Origin: Annona cherimola
Taxonomy: Eukaryota; Streptophyta; Magnoliopsida; Magnoliales; Annonaceae
NCBI GenBank assembly: GCA_030490835.1
Contig: CM059972.1
Span: 89,575,137-89,639,136, forward strand
Length of the DNA: 64,000 bases
Reading direction: 5' to 3'
Of this stretch, positions 11,221 to 22,949 are shown in pieces. The position numbers and the translations under genes were made by a program. The notes below the pieces were generated by a model, which was not told the origin of the DNA, made no database searches, and saw only the letters and a program-made list of their open reading frames with translations. Every line of letters starts with the position of its first letter. Within the stretch, counting starts at the first letter, position 1.

Positions 11221-11492
11221 AATGACAAAAAAAATCCTTAGGCAATTAACTTTAGCAAATGTGTCTACAGTTCAAAACCCATAAGAATTTTAATAGTTAC
11301 ACCCATTTTGATTCCACTTTGGCAATACAACCAAAATCTAACATGTTGAATGCATTAAAAATTATTTGTTCAATTAGGAAGTTTAATCTAAGTCGCATGT
11401 TGAAATAGGTCCATTGGATGCAAGGGTCTATATTCATAAAAAGAAAATGTCTTATCACTTTTGAAACATCTTTTGATGTAAGTTGACATTTT

Positions 11493-11757
11493 AGGGCATG
11501 TTTAACATTCGACAAATGTAGGATGGGATGGTATAGTATGATAAAAACTTTTTCTAATAACTGATCTTGCAATTAAACCATCCTATTTTTCTAACTTTAC
11601 CCCTATATTTTAATCATTTTTCTTTCAACTACCTCTCATTTATTCCAACTCTCTTCTATTATTTCATATCAATCACATAATTTTCAAAGTATTCTCTTTT
11701 CTGCTCCACCCTATCTCACAATTTCTCTTCATCTCACTTTTGTAAACATGCGCTTCA
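11493..11757. mobile_element. Possible MITE with GGGCATGTTTA ends
   Basis: GGGCATGTTTAACA at 11493 and its imperfect inverse (TGTAAACATGCGC) near 11740-11753 bound about 260 bp without coding capacity. The target duplication is not clear, so the call is tentative. Confidence 0.4.
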
Positions 11758-12230
11758 TTAATAACCTTCAATTGTATTTTTGTAATTATTATCTCTTTTT
11801 AATCATTACTTTATATTTTTATGCAACCACCTTATCTATTTTATTCTTATTTTTTTACTCCTAATAATTATTTTTAAAATATCACATTATTCTTTTACCT
11901 TTTCAAAGTCTTTCTCTAAAGTTTTTACCATTTTCGTACTCTTTATCAAACCCATTCTAAGTAATAAAAGCCTGAAATCAATGCGAAAGAATTGTTTGAT
12001 TTACCTATCAGTTACAAGGCCATTAATTTGATATCTATAGAGTTTAAGATATTAGTTCTCACAAGATAAATCATATTGTGGATTATTATAAAATTCGAAT
12101 ATGTATGTAATTGAATCTAAGTATTTTTATATTTTACATGTCAATATAAATGTCATAGAGTGAGTACAATTTCTCTAAGATGTTAATTGAAATGATTTTT
12201 GGCCTTATGATAAAAATAATTTTAAACAAA
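11758..12230. other. AT-rich spacer with faint MITE similarity
   Basis: 11765-11960 has word-level similarity to the minus orientation of MITE family A (for example TTTAATCATTACTTTAT and AACCACCTTATCTATTTTATTC) but no ends. The rest shows nothing. Confidence 0.35.
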
Positions 12231-12234
12231 ATTA

Positions 12235-12580
12235 TTGAATTGAATTGAATTTCAATTTAATCATCAAAGTGGGTAGTTGGTATCAAAGAAGTATTTCTCA
12301 TCACTTTCACTAAGGGAGGCTAATTATTTATTTATTTTACTTTAGAGCAGTGTGATAGATGATGCACTAGAAATCATTTTACTCAAAGTTTCAATTTTAT
12401 TTTAATCATCAAAGTAGGTCTAACATGGAATTGAATTTTAATTTAAGCATTAAAGTGGGCCTAAAATGAGATGTCAATGTGTCAACATCGCAAAAGTATT
12501 TCTCATTAGCTTTCATAAGAAAGGCTAATTAATTAGTTGTTGCTCCAACTAAGTGTGATGGATAATGCACTAGTTTCTGG
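12235..12580. repeat. Diverged tandem duplication (~180 bp unit)
   Basis: Two successive copies share GAATTGAATTT, AATTTAA-CAT-AAAGTGGG, AAGTATTTCTCAT, AGGCTAATTA, GTGTGAT-GAT and GATGCACTAG. The first runs about 12235-12375, the second about 12430-12575. They are diverged and non-coding. Confidence 0.6.
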
Positions 12581-13545
12581 GATACACATAAGCCTAAGAT
12601 GCATATATGCAATTCTGGGAGTACTTATGATCAACTTTGCTAGTATTCTTTAGATATATAAAATAATAACCAGTTCTTTTCATTTGGGTCACTTCTTCTC
12701 ATAAAATGTAGTTTAGACTTATCGGTTCCAAAGAATAGCTTCAAGAAAGAACATAGAGGTGAGTTGAGTTATTAAATTTTAAACTTTTTGCTTAATCTAT
12801 AATTGAAAATCTTCTTCCCACAAGCAGGAACAATGTATAATGCTTTAGGCTAACCATTTTACTCCACTACTGTAAAAAAACACACATACACACACCCTTA
12901 CATTTTTGGCTTCATTAACCTCAATAGGTTACAATCTTATAGCACATGTTCTCTTTTAAATTCCAGCTCTAGCAGGCATTAATACAATGAAACAAAACAG
13001 TGTGTACGTATATGCTTTAAACATCTCTATTTGTTTTGGACTTAGTCTCTATGTCAGTTGAAGGATCACACAAAGATTAATTTTAAAAAGAAACTATACA
13101 ATTTATTGTGTATTCTTTTCATTACAATAGAAGCTTCCAATTTAAAAGATGGTAAAACTTGAAAGCTTAATCTTTCACTAACGAATTTAATGATTTTGAA
13201 GTCAATTGCTTAGCTAAAAATTCTTTATCCATCAATGAACCCTAAATTTTATAGCAAAAATGTTTCTCATTATTTTACCATTAGAGTAAATTTACTTAAG
13301 CTTCAGAAGGTTGGTGTCCATATTAATGGTAGACTGTTATCTTTTTCTTTGATGCATTCATGATTTTCCTTGATGGATCTTTGTTCATTGATGCTTGCAT
13401 TAAATGCTTTGAAAAATCATCAATGATTTTTTCGCGATTTCGAAATCTCATATAAAAATCATCGATACCTTCATCATCTGACAATTTTATGATGTAGTTT
13501 CTCTTCTTTCTGACTGATCTATTGATGTTTTTGTTAAGACATTTT
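12581..13545. other. AT-rich spacer
   Basis: No coding frame or transposon end recognised in this stretch. Confidence 0.5.
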
Positions 13546-13549
13546 TTTG

Positions 13550-13660
13550 ATCAGTGGTCTAGGGTTCACAACCTTGGACATTCCTTCACAGGGTTTAAAC
13601 TATGGATCTCAAGCATGATAAGCTCGACATGTGACCAACTGACCTATGGTAGGTTCACTT
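13550..13660 (-). mobile_element. SINE-like (tRNA-related) fragment
   Basis: On the minus strand GGTCAGTTGGTCAC (near 13630-13645) resembles a polymerase III A box, and GGTTGTGAACCC (near 13561-13575) a weak B box, at a spacing of about 60 bp. No tail or flanking duplication was identified. Confidence 0.3.
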
Positions 13661-14322
13661 CTTTAATGCATTCAATAGCTTGAAATTTAAGTTGATTTTC
13701 TATCAATGTGTTTATAGTTGAAAACTTTTCATTGAGCTTTTTTTTCTTATTGTCTCTTTCTTCAATTGTTCCATCAACATAGATTACCAAAATCTTTAAT
13801 TGACACCTTTTTCGAAGGAAATTTCTCATTATGCTTTTTTATGCTTCTTCCATCACCATTTCCATTGCGCATGGTCATTAAAATTCTAAAAGTTTGGATT
13901 TTGAAATTGAAAGATCTGAATTGTTTTGGCGTCACTCAATGCATACACTTTGATTAATATTTTAATATTTTAATTTTTGAAATCAAAATTTAATTAAGCG
14001 TTTGAACATGATACATATTTTTAGCATTCTCACTGTTTTCATTGCATAACAAATCAACCTTGAGTGTAAATGATGTGTACTCTCAAGTATATTTATGTTA
14101 CTCCCTCATAATGAATACATACTTTGAAAACTTCAAGTGGGACCTATCTTTGCAATGTGAAGTTCATAAGTTTGGTCAACTTGATAGATCATGTTTTAAA
14201 ATTTATTACTTTCTTACATTTATTAGCCTTTAGCATTTTTCTTCAAATATTTGGTGTTGTGTTCATGTATTTTGAAACATTACATACAAACCACATAAGG
14301 AAGATTTCAACAATAACATAGT
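13661..14322. other. AT-rich spacer
   Basis: Only short frames without recognisable motifs. Confidence 0.5.
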
Positions 14323-14494
14323 GTGTTAAAAGTAAAATATATGTATTCTTTTCATTTGATCATTTTGAAGTATTATTTTATGTGTATACCTATGTGCTGA
14401 CATATTATGTGTTAAAAGTAAAATGTATGTATTCTTTTCATGTGATCATTTTGAAGTATTATTTTGTATGTATACCCATGTACTGACATATTAT
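14323..14494 (+). repeat. Two-copy tandem repeat, 86-bp unit
   Basis: GTGTTAAAAGTAAAAT starts at 14323 and again at 14409. The 86-bp units match with few differences through CTTTTCAT-TGATCATTTTG and GACATATTAT. Confidence 0.85.
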
Positions 14495-14779
14495 CTAAGA
14501 AAAATTACATCACAAAAAGTTATATTAGGCCCAAAGGAACAAAAAATTATATCATTCAAAATTCATCATCATTTAGCACTACTTCTCCCTCGATGTGTCA
14601 TCAAATCAAAAAGCAAAGTTTGCCTAGTTTGGAACCTTGGAGAATTTTTTTGTTTTCATTGTACAAATTAACTCAACTCATATTACAATGAAGTTCAATT
14701 GTCCTTAAGAAAAATAACAATAAGCTCCTTTCTATATATAGGGAATAAAGAGCCCTAACCCATGGGAAGCCCTTCCCAC

Positions 14780-15160
14780 GATTCTCTCATGGGAAGTTCA
14801 CCAACCACCATTCATTTTTGTTTGACGGTCCGAATTCAAAAGGGCAATTTTGGTATTCTGAATAATTGGCAGGGGGTTTCGAAATTACTCTCTCACATGC
14901 ACAGGCATTTACCCCTCCACCCTCGCTTGGTTCCATCCCTTCTCCCATCTCTCCTACGCTTCCTCTCTCCCCCTCTTCTTCGCCACCCTCATCTACCCTT
15001 TTTTCTCTTTAGGGTTTTTCTATAGGGTTTTTCACCCACCTCTACTTCACCTCCTTCTAACAAGAGATTTCGAGAAAGTAGCTTTAATTCAACACACAGC
15101 ACCTCCTCCTAAGCTTCATCAATCCCAAGCAAATTATCCACAGCAAGCAGAGGAAGTAAC
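14780..15160 (+). promoter_or_regulatory. CT-rich leader-like region with telo-box motifs
   Basis: Pyrimidine-rich text (CTTCTCCCATCTCTCC and similar) is followed by two TAGGGTTTTT motifs near 15010-15035. These resemble the 5' leaders of plant housekeeping genes, where AAACCCTA-type telo boxes are common. The plus-strand frame 14762-15025 is low-complexity Pro/Leu/Ser and is not convincing as a gene. It may be a captured promoter or leader inside the candidate element. Confidence 0.35.
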
Positions 15161-17769
15161 GACTTTAATAGCACTAGACATGGGGGATTTGCATCCACTT
15201 TTGATTCACCAGATCTGATCAGCAATCTAATGGCTCAGATGGTCGAATCTGAAAAAATATGGGTCTCAAAGATGGGCTTTTCATGGCTGCTCACTACCCG
15301 AAATTGAAGGAGATGAATATAGTTAGAAAAATCTGTTTATTGAGTCCTCTTTTCACTCGATTTAGGTGGCTTTGAAGGAGGGGAAACTGATGATGGGTTT
15401 TCTTCCATGGAAGCTGACAACCATGAGGGAGCTTTGGAGGAGAGGAGTAAAATTTTCTGGCAGACCACCTAAATTCATGCACATGCAGATCGTTATTTGT
15501 AATAAAGAGCATCCAAAATAATTTTTCAAAAAATTTTCAACAATATAATAGAAACCCCTAAATTACGTAAATATAATTTGTGTAAAAACATATAAATATC
15601 ACTAATTATTGCATCAAAACTTCGATTTCAATTTCTCTTAAAATGGTGTAAAAATGATATAAAATAACTACAAAATGATGTAATTTTTTATGAAGTTTAT
15701 ATTTAAATCTTTTATAAAACAAATCTTTTATATCATTGGAATTTGTTAGATTTGTATAGATATCCAATTATTCAATTCACAAATGTATTCAATTGAAAGG
15801 CTTTATATAAAATATAATTATCAAATCGTTTTCATATAAAATCTTCATTAGATGAAAATTTTAAAATTTAAAAAGTGAAATGATTAGCTTAATGAAATTG
15901 AAGTTTAAATTTTAGCAAATTTGACCCTTAAATTTTTGAAGGTTTATAAATCTAACACGTAGAGTTATTGCTGTGAAATAGGTTAGTATAAATTTTTGAA
16001 ATAAAGAAATTGATCCTATTCTAAAATGAAGAAAATCAAATTCACTTCACTTCCCCTGTTGTCATAGATTATTTTTGAATACTCTCACTACTCTTTGCTT
16101 CAAATCAAAGTTTTTTTAAAAAAATAACCCTCCAACTTGCATTCTTCAAGTTAGAAAAACCTAGCCATATGCTTGTATATCTTAGCTTAAAAAATCCAAT
16201 CATACACATCCATTGGTAATCAATTGTTATAAATTTAATTTTTTCTTTTTATTTTAAGTTGACTTAAATTAACATTTATTTTAAATTTTAAATTATAACG
16301 ATCAAAATAATCATTTAAATTAAATATTTTGTACCAATCTAAGTTTGGGGACAATTTAAATTATGGTTTTAGGTCATAATTAATAAACATCCTAAAAATA
16401 CTTAATGACCAAAATAGTCCAAAAAAGTCATGTATTTATTTAATTTATTTAAATCTAAACTACAATTTGAATCTCTAGGACGATCAGGATTAAAAAGGGC
16501 ATTTTCGGTGGATCAAATATTTTAGGCATGAGGGTATGGAGCCATCAAAAATTATTTCTTTTCAAATTAAAATATTCAAAAAATTATTTTTATTCGATGG
16601 GGGCAACGCATGAACGATATGGATCTTCGCAAATTTAAAGCACTAAATTAGTCAAAATAATTATTGTCATCAACTTAGCATAAGGTATTTATATTTGCAT
16701 ATTTATTTAAATTCAAATGAAAATAATAGTTTATACTTTATTTTAATATAAAATGCAATAATTAATATTTTTATTTTTTGTATAAACTACGTTAATGTCA
16801 AAGATATAAATTATATTGTAAATATAATTTATTAACATAGCAATGACTAGGCGCATTTAACCTTATAGGAGAGATTAGTAATCCCACGGGTTTGTACATA
16901 TTTATCCCATGAAGTTTGCAAAATAGCTTAATATAATTAATTAATTTTATATTCAATTTAATTTAAATTAATATTTAATATTTTGATTTAATAAATTATA
17001 TTTTAATTCATGCAAATTTACAATAAAAGAGCATGAGCTGTACAATTTTTATTATTAAAATAATTGAATATATTATTTTAAAAATAAAATTTAAAATTTA
17101 ATTTAATTTAACATTTATTTTTATTTAATCATTTTAATTTAGAGTATTTTAGGTGTTGTTAAATGTTATTCTACTTGCTAACTCCAAAGAGACAAGTGTT
17201 ACTTGCCATCCAAGCATCTCGACATAAACTTAATTAAAAATACTCATTTTTATTTTGTTAATTATTTAGATTAATTTATTATAGTTGTATTTCTAAAAAT
17301 CCATATACAATAATTATTATAGTTTTATATATTTATTTAAATTTTTATCTTATTCAAGTTAAATTAATTATTATTTTTATATAAACTATCAAAATCAGGA
17401 TTATATAGAAGAGATGTTTTGTGGAAATGGACCCAAAAGATTCAATAAAAGAAAGGTTTACATAATATACTTTTTTTTGGAAGAATGTATATAGATTTTA
17501 TTTTTATTATTAAATAATTTAGATATTTTTATTTAAATGTAATTAAAAATAATTTTTATATGTTTATATTATTAAATCTAAATTACAGTTACATATTTAT
17601 TAGTAATTTTATTTTATTTTATTTAAATATATTATTATCTTAATTATAGTTTATATATTTATTTAGTTTTAAATTTATTAAATTCAAAATCAAGGTTTGC
17701 AAAGTTCTAAAATGGTTATTAAGTATATATCTTTTGCAAAACACGTAAATTTATATAAAATATTTTTCA
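15161..17769. other. AT-rich interior without genes
   Basis: Very AT-rich with no coding frame above background; 15171-15500 is less AT-rich and may be decayed coding sequence, but nothing is recognisable. Confidence 0.5.
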
Positions 17770-17779
17770 AATATTAAAA

Positions 17780-19285
17780 TTAGATATTGGTAGATCTGAT
17801 TAGATCTAGTTAGATGCAGTTAGATATAGTCAGATGTCATTAGATCCAGTTAGATCCAGTTAAATCTGGTTAGATCTAGTTAGATGCCATTAGATTTAGG
17901 TAGATTTCATTAAATCATATTATCTATATTTTAATTTCTGTAATTGAGGTATTAATAACCTTATAAGGGGTCTAGGATCATATTACAGGTGTTAAATTAG
18001 AATTAACGTACTAATATAAAAAATTAGAATCGATTATATCCAGTTAGATGTTGTTAGATCGAGTTAGATTCGGTTAGATCTAGTTAGATGTCATTAGATT
18101 TAGAAATTTTCATTAAATCGTATTATTTGAGTTTTAATTTTTACAATTAATGTATAAATGACCTTACAAGGACTCTAGGAGCATATTACAAGTGTTAAAT
18201 TAGGATTAACTTATCAATATAAAAAATTAGATTCTGTTAGATCCAATTAGATGCAGTTAGATCCAATTAGATGTTGTTAAATTCGGTTAGATTTGGTTAG
18301 ATCTAGTTAGATGCTATTAGATTTAAAATTTTCATTTAATCATATTATCTGAGTTTTAATTTCTTTAATTAAGGTATAAATGACCTTATAATGGGCCTAG
18401 AATTATATTACAGGTGTTAAATTAGGATTAACATATTAATATAAAAAATTAGATTATGTTAGATCCAGTTAGATCCGGTTAGATGTTGTTACATCTGATT
18501 AGATCCAGTTAGATCAAGTTAGATACAAGTGGATTTAATTAAATCATATTATCTAAGTTTTAATTTCTGTAGTTAAGGTATAAATGACCTTATAAGGGGC
18601 TTAGCATCATATTACAAGTGTTAAATTAGAATTAATTTATTAATATTAAAAGTTAAATCCGGTTAGATCTAGTTAAATCCAATTAGATGTTGTTAGATCT
18701 AGTTAGATCCAGTTAAATCCAGTTAGATTTAGGTGGATTTAATTAAGTCATATTATCTAAGTTTTAATTTCTATAATTAAGGTATAAATGATCTTATAAG
18801 GGCTCAGCATCATATTACAAGTGTTAAATTAGGATTAACTTATTAATATAAAAAATTAGATCTAATTAGATGTTGTTAGATCCTATTAGATTCAGTTAGA
18901 TCTAATTAAGTCTAGTTAGATCTAGTTGGCCATAGTGAAATCTAGTTAGAAACTGTTAGAATTTGGTGATTTAATTTAATCCTATTATCTGAGTTTTAAT
19001 TTGTGTAATTGAAGTATAAATAACCTTATAATGTGCCTAGAATCATATTACAAGTGTTAAATTGAGATTAATTTATTAATGTCAAAAATTAGATTCGGTT
19101 AGATCGGGTTAGATCCGGTTAGATTTTGGTGATTTCATTAAATCCTATTATATGAGTTTTAATTTCTAGAATTAAGGTATAAATGACCTTATAAAAGGCC
19201 TAAGATCATAATATAGGCGTTAAACTAAGATTAACTTATTAATATAAAAAATTAGATCTAGTTAGATTTGGTTAGATTCTATTAT
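17780..19285 (+). repeat. Two-level tandem array: TTAGATNNRG decamers within ~205-bp units
   Basis: About seven long units recur, marked by the phrase TTTTAATTTCT-TAATTAAG near 17925, 18130, 18352, 18556, 18760, 18990 and 19155. Spacings are 205, 222, 204, 204, 230 and 165 bp. Each unit has a conserved block of about 120 bp (through ATAAATGACCTTATAA, TATTACA-GTGTTAAATTAG and ATTAATATAAAAAATTAGA). A run of 10-bp repeats of the form GTTAGATCYA or GTTAGATGYN follows. The number of decamers varies from unit to unit and accounts for most of the length variation. No coding capacity. Confidence 0.9.
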
Positions 19286-19747
19286 ATTCGAAAAATAAAA
19301 AAATATTTTTAAATTTTTAAAAATTTAGAAATAAGTATTAAAACTATTATCTATGAGAGTACCTTATTTATATGAACTTTAAATAATATAATATAATTTC
19401 TTATGTAAAATATATTTTTCAACTTTACCAAAAATAATGAAATCTTAGTACAAAATAATATTTTCTATACAAATATTTTTAGAAAATTTTAAATAATGAA
19501 AGAATATGTCTGCATATATTTTAGAGGTTGATCGACCAAGTGAATGGAGTGGATTGAGATTTTTATGTACATTTAATACAAAATTAATAGAAAAACAAAA
19601 CATATTTTCAAATAAATATATTCACGATGTTAAATTACCTTCATGTCCCTACTTCTTTTTTTACCATGGGAAGGGCTTCCCATGGGTTGGGGCTCGGGAA
19701 GAAAATAAGCTCCCACCTATTTACACGAGACAATAAATTCCCACAAC

Positions 19748-19850
19748 CACATTGACCCCACAAGGGGTTGAACTCACATCATAAGCAAATGTGCCCGCAA
19801 ATGTGACTAACTAGGATACCACCTCCAATTGGTGGAACCTTAGAGGATTG
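19748..19850 (-). mobile_element. SINE-like (tRNA-derived) element head
   Basis: On the minus strand GGTGGTATCCTAGTTAGTCAC (19803-19823) matches an A box and GTGAGTTCAACCCC (19766-19779) a B box, in the right order for an internal polymerase III promoter, followed by GTGGGGTCAATGTGG. It does not fold as a tRNA. It adjoins the right end of the candidate 5-kb element, so its own 3' end is not certain. Confidence 0.42.
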
Positions 19851-19859
19851 GGAAAGAGT

Positions 19860-20785
19860 ATAGGTGCATAGGCCATTTACTCTTACTTCATGATTTCTAA
19901 GGCATGATGCAATTGATTTACGTCCGTTATAAAGGATTGAAGGAGTTGGATAAGAGGAAGGAGAGTATTTTTATTAGGTAGTAGAATGTAGTGAGAAAAG
20001 GGAGTGGAAGCCCATTGCTTAAGGACAATATTAATGACTTTGGTAAGGTTAACTAGTACACAAAAGTAGTATGAAATAATCACTAAGAGCCTCCTCACCC
20101 AATAATATAGTTTTCAAGCGTCTGACCATCTTATCATAGTTTTACCAAATCTCTTTAGTGCAAATTTCCATTTTAGCTTACCTTAGAAAATTTTAGTGAT
20201 GTTGACATCAAGAGATTCACAGTCAATATATGGATAGAATTGGAGGCATTATGCAAAAAGATAAGGATTTCTTCTGGATGTCCTTTGAATTTATTAGAGA
20301 TTGTTTGAAGATAATGACAATAACACATAACTTTGAACTCATGGACAATAGATTTGACTAAGAATATTTTTTAAAGGTGTCAATAAGATGTTTAGACACA
20401 TCTAAATTCTTTTAGAGATATGGAAAGAGTTGGAACAAAGGAAGAACTAAGATGTTAGATGATTTTTCAACTTATTAATGATTTCATGGCATGATTTTAT
20501 TGGTCAAAGGGTAGAAAGAAAAGTTGTGACTAGATTTATGAGGGTGTGGCTAAATATGATTAATATTTGCAGGGTAAAATTTTCACAAGATGATTAGTGA
20601 TTGGAGAGAGAATCTACAATTTGGGATTGAATGTTAACTTTTTTTTGGTAAAAAATTGAATGTTAACTTAATTTTGTTGAAGTGACAAATTGAAAGAATA
20701 AATAAGTTTTGATACAATGATTCTTGGTATCAAATGACCCTAGCTATTACTTGGTCTACTATGAATTCAATGAAATGCTCACGAA
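19860..20785. other. Spacer without genes
   Basis: No supported gene. A 15-bp direct repeat (ATTGAATGTTAACTT) at about 20623 and 20655 flanks only a T-run and GGTAAAAA. This could be the footprint of a minimal retroposon insertion. Confidence 0.4.
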
Positions 20786-20790
20786 TGTGA

Positions 20791-20858
20791 GAAAGAAATG
20801 TTCATTTTGTCTTGGGGTATGAGTGAGTTGATTCTTGGACAAAATGAACATTTCTTTT
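20791..20858. repeat. Short perfect hairpin
   Basis: Arms 20791-20811 and 20838-20858 pair over 20 exact bases around a 26-bp loop. It is isolated in otherwise unpaired AT-rich sequence. Confidence 0.8.
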
Positions 20859-21034
20859 TCCAATGGGATTCCTATCCTAGTCAAAGTAGAAATTGGGGAA
20901 ATCCATTCTCTATTTGCATTCCAAGCAGATTTCATTCTCTTTAGCATGGTTGCTTCCACCTTATCATTTTTATTGGGGTATAATCACATTCCACTAAGGG
21001 TACATGGAAGTGTCCTAGTAGTTGGGTGAGGGCC

Positions 21035-21300
21035 CTTTTGTAGCATAGTGTTAGGATTAGTATTGGTTTTGTAGAGTTGGCATGGAGGACTACTAGCGTT
21101 ACATGTGGTTAACTAGTTGGCTTATTATGAGTGGTGTTTGAACTTATAAATACGCCATTTGAGGAGGGATTTATTCTTTAGTTTTTTCATAAGCTTGCTT
21201 CTCCATATCTTATTCCTAGTAAAATTAGTGAGATTTTCTTACAATTTTAATAAAATTCCTTGAGAATTTGCATTTAAATTCTTCATATCCCTTCATTGGT
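21035..21300 (+). repeat. Possible LTR 3' part with PBS-like end
   Basis: A TATA-like TTATAAATACGCC at about 21147-21159 precedes a T-rich region. At 21296-21309 the sequence ATTGGTAACAGAAC resembles the ATTGGTATCAGAGC that follows many plant 5' LTRs and pairs with initiator tRNA-Met. No matching second LTR was found. Confidence 0.4.
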
Positions 21301-21309
21301 AACAGAACA

Positions 21310-22940
21310 AGTTGATCTCAAATAATGGATATGAGATTTGCAAAGATTTCAATGGTAGTAGTAGAATGGGAGAGGGAAAAAAGAGATTTAACCTGCAAAT
21401 TACTAGCTTGGATCAAGAGATGGAACATGAAGTGGAGAGTTTTTGTCAATCTATGAGAGATTTGAAGTGATAATGAATCCGAGTAATGTGAAGGGCGACA
21501 ATTAGCCATGACAAACCTACGTAGGTATGAGGATTTGATTTTGTGTATAGAGAAGAGGGCAAAATGTTGGAGATGAGAAGCTGCAAGGATTGATGATGAG
21601 AAGATTGAAGTTGGCTGTGATCCAAGTGTAATTTAACTTAACACATCTCCTAAATCGAATGAAGACAAGGAGAGAAGAGCTGTTAGCATCGGCTACAATA
21701 GTGGAAAGAAGAAAGGATGGCATAGAATTAAAGATTGTTAGCCTAGATCATAAGCTAGAACATGAGGTAGATAACTTGAGCCAATCCACGAGGGAACTAG
21801 CTAAACGGGTGGATGTGATGAAGATTCAAGGAATAGATGGCAATTTATCCATGACCAATGTAAAACATTTTTAGGATCTAATACTTTGGATTTAGCAAAT
21901 GGTTAATTATTAGAGACGAAGGATTAATGAGGAGATGAGGTTTAAGGTGTTTTTCATTCAAGCGTAGTTCAACCTGGCACATTTCCAAGTTTGGATGAAG
22001 ATGTGGGGAGAAAAGATAATGTTGTCACTGTTAGGATGTGTTGATTCATTGGAACCATCAAGTAGGGTGCCAAAGGTGTTTCCATGGTCGAAGTCAATGA
22101 TGAGAAGGTGGACGAAGACAAGGCAACATGCAGTAGGAAAATTAATGTCTGTTGAATTGAGCTATCATGGACTCTCTAGAAGATTGATGCAATTGGCTTG
22201 GATTATAGGCTAGAAGGTTATAGTCAGCTTTTCTTGGTTGTGCTACCATGGCTGGGGAAGATGGAGGTAGAGGAGGCACAGACTTACTGATTTGTTATGG
22301 GCATTAATATGCATTGGTTGTGGTAGCAATGACAAATAAGGTGAGCAACACAAGGGAATGAAGGGATTCTTGTGCTAAAATCACCTGTCGTATGTCTATT
22401 TGTGAAAATTCTTAAAGGTAGAAAGGAAGTGTATGTTTGATTTTAGGGTGTGTGGGATATAGGAGCATATTCAGTTGTTGATCATATTTACGCTACAATG
22501 CGATTTGTGTGGGATCCATGAGGGTTATTTTTCAAGACAACTTTCAATCTTGGAGTTTTTTTATGAGATGGAGGGATTAGGTATCAAGGGAGATACATTT
22601 TAAAGTCCAAATATGGATTCTAGGGACTCAAGAGCACTTAAAGTTCATAGCGCAAAGTTGGAAGCCATTACTTTGATTGAATCAAAATTGTCGCTTCGGT
22701 CATTGGTATCTTGACCAATGGTCAATAGTTTGGTTGTTACTTGTTTGATGAACGTTCTTGATGACAATTTAAAAGCTAAGAATGAGCTATGTTAGCACGA
22801 TATATAGCAATAGTTTTTTTGCTATTTTAATGAAGAAGAGCACCTTTAAGAAGTTATAAGGTCCTAAGATCTAGGAGGTTCCATGTCCATTCAAGCACTA
22901 GTCATATGGGACTCATTTTTTCGAAGAAGTTGGAATCAAA
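21310..22940 (+). pseudogene. Gag-like remains, duplicated
   Basis: Two diverged copies of one segment lie at about 21340-21470 and 21690-21820, sharing GGGAGAGG-AAAAAGAGATTTA-type text, then CTAG-T-GATCA and GAACATGA-GT-GA. In the second copy, a plus-strand frame (21659-21874) encodes a charged helical segment with LDHKLEHEVDNLSQSTRELAKR, like the coiled coil at the start of some plant Ty3 Gag proteins. The remainder to 22940 has no readable frame. The assignment is weak; it may be the 5' part of a separate element interrupted by the copia remains that follow. Confidence 0.3.
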
Positions 22941-22949
22941 AGAGATTGT

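Larger units (their letters stand above)
14729..19703. mobile_element. Candidate ~5-kb TIR element (Mutator-like?)
   Basis: A 29-bp inverted pair lies at about 14750-14778 and 19667-19695, sharing AACCCATGGGAAGCCC and differing at one position. Outside it is an exact 10-bp direct repeat, AATAAGCTCC, at 14719-14728 and 19704-19713, the size expected of a Mutator-type target duplication. No transposase frame is visible. The interior has a promoter-like CT-rich left end, AT-rich sequence and a large tandem array. The inverted repeats begin 21 bp and 8 bp inside the direct repeats, which weakens the case. Confidence 0.4.

Noticed and set aside
14762..15025. 87-codon plus-strand frame rich in Pro, Leu and His
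   Set aside because: A product of pyrimidine-rich leader-like sequence with no domain; kept only as a regulatory-like region.
17780..19285. CRISPR array
   Set aside because: Repeats are contiguous decamers within longer units, without unique spacers of uniform length, in plant DNA.
19740..19860. tRNA gene
   Set aside because: A- and B-box-like words are present but no cloverleaf can be drawn and there is no acceptor stem; SINE-like is the better reading.
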